A DNA stretch of 7,816 nucleotides, taken from assembly GCA_003455555.1 (NCBI GenBank), contig DMQX01000089.1:1-7816 (forward strand), written 5' to 3'. The position numbers and the translations under genes are program-made. Positions within the stretch are counted from its first letter, which is position 1, and each line of letters begins with the position of its first letter. Shown here piece by piece: positions 6,925-7,816 of this stretch. This DNA is from Candidatus Tayloriibacteriota bacterium (lineage in GTDB: Bacteria; Patescibacteriota; Minisyncoccia; Phycocordibacterales; UBA11359). The notes below the pieces were generated by a model that made no database searches, was not told the DNA's origin, and saw nothing but the letters and a program-made list of their open reading frames with translations.

Positions 6925-7816
6925 ATCCGCCGTAAAAATGCCGTCGCTATTTTTAATATAAAGAATGCCGTTCACGCTCACCCGAAAATCAATTCCCTTG
7001 CCCGGAATGAGTAAAGCTTTATTTTGAGCTGACCACCGGTCATCTATCTCATAAACGTAAATCCCGTCGGGCAAAGCGACCAGAACATAATTATCTTTGC
7101 CGATATAGAAATCAGAATGCGAAATATCCGAGTTTACAACAATCTCCTTTTTAACCACACACGTTTCATCTGAACAAAAGTAGTAAGGAAGGCCATTTTC
7201 ATCCCCCAGCCACTCAACGAACAAGTTTTTATCTTCCTGCCATAAGGCCAGCTTATTTTTCAGTATCAAACCTTTCTTTTTAGTAAAATCAAATTTAGCG
7301 GAATCAAACAACTCGCGGGAACTGGTCGCAATAACTGCTGAGCTTGAAGACGCGAATAGTTTTGATACTGCCAGATAATCTGGACTTATCAATTTGTTTG
7401 GTATTTTTTTCAACGATACAGCCGAGGTAGTGGCGATCACTGAACCGCCGGGCAAAATATATTGATAGAGCGGTCGGAGCACCGTTTTATCAGGAATCAG
7501 AAAGGGATTTATTTCCGTCACCTTTTCAGCATAGACATTCACCTTTTTTGTCCATTGGTTATATCCATCGGACTTCACAACCAGAGAATGCAGACCGGGT
7601 TTTAAGTCCGCCACCAGGAAATTGTGCTGAAAAATACCGGTCTTTTTTTCAACCGTGCCGTCAACATCAACTTCAACACCTGAACGTTCAGTCCGAACAA
7701 AAATACCACCCGTTCCGGTAAACTGTAACCACGAAACACTACCAAAACGATACCCAATCGCGTATAAGATTATTATCGGCAGGATTAAGACAAAAACGAC
7801 CATTAGGCCAAAAAGA
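6919..7816 (-). CDS. PEGA-domain membrane-anchored protein (5' end probably beyond the window)
   Basis: Counting from an ATG at 7803, 294 residues are visible. A hydrophobic anchor ([17 protein letters not shown], about 4-20) is followed by a PEGA domain (about 33-103: [18 protein letters not shown], then [19 protein letters not shown]). After that comes a beta-rich region with propeller-like strands (about 180-294), including a close Cys pair in YYFCSDETC (207-215) that could form a disulfide outside the cell. PEGA domains are typical of surface and envelope proteins. The frame stays open through the 13 bases upstream of 7803 (adding L-F-G-L), and the usual positive residues before the anchor are missing from that ATG. 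The true start therefore probably lies past the edge. The gene ends 37 bases before pheS on the same strand. The exact function is unknown. Confidence 0.85.
   Translation of the reverse strand, partial: LFGLMVVFVLILPIIILYAIGYRFGSVSWLQFTGTGGIFVRTERSGVEVDVDGTVEKKTGIFQHNFLVADLKPGLHSLVVKSDGYNQWTKKVNVYAEKVTEINPFLIPDKTVLRPLYQYILPGGSVIATTSAVSLKKIPNKLISPDYLAVSKLFASSSSAVIATSSRELFDSAKFDFTKKKGLILKNKLALWQEDKNLFVEWLGDENGLPYYFCSDETCVVKKEIVVNSDISHSDFYIGKDNYVLVALPDGIYVYEIDDRWSAQNKALLIPGKGIDFRVSVNGILYIKNSDGIFTADL

Overview
The window reads as ordinary chromosome of a small-genome, moderately AT-rich bacterium, most likely a member of the Candidate Phyla Radiation (Patescibacteria, Parcubacteria-like). This is inferred from a PEGA-domain membrane protein, a single-pass protein with a Ser/Thr/Pro linker and a CARDB-like C-terminal domain, pared-down PheS and PheT subunits, and the scarcity of Shine-Dalgarno sequences on the larger genes. 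The standard bacterial code fits: genes end in TAA, TAG or TGA and no internal TGA is needed.

Layout from left to right. Positions 1-58 hold the N-terminus of a minus-strand membrane or secreted protein cut by the window edge. Positions 59-142 are a compact divergent promoter region: two sigma70-type promoters lie back to back, their -35 boxes sit inside a perfect 7-bp inverted repeat, and both appear to produce leaderless or nearly leaderless mRNAs. The plus-strand gene (143-976) encodes a single-pass membrane protein with an external beta-sandwich domain. It converges on gyrB (1018-3096, minus), and a 17-bp perfect hairpin between them can terminate transcription from both sides.

Upstream of gyrB lies a two-gene plus-strand island (about 3240-4205). 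The first gene is a 67-aa GC-rich orphan with a consensus -35, an extended -10, a 5' UTR stem-loop and a Shine-Dalgarno. The second is a 161-aa protein that looks like a ClpP/crotonase-fold pseudoenzyme, with its own likely promoter, a Shine-Dalgarno and a strong intrinsic terminator. This is the least explained part of the window.

The right part (4216-7816, minus) is a PEGA-domain protein gene (its 5' end is probably outside the window), then pheS and pheT, which overlap as TAATG. These two encode the subunits of phenylalanyl-tRNA synthetase. PheS lacks the usual N-terminal coiled coil and PheT lacks the EMAP-like tRNA-binding B2 domain, while the catalytic, editing and FDX-ACB parts remain. 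GyrB (DNA supercoiling) and PheST (translation) are housekeeping. The flanking membrane proteins and the two-gene island are the accessory or lineage-specific part.
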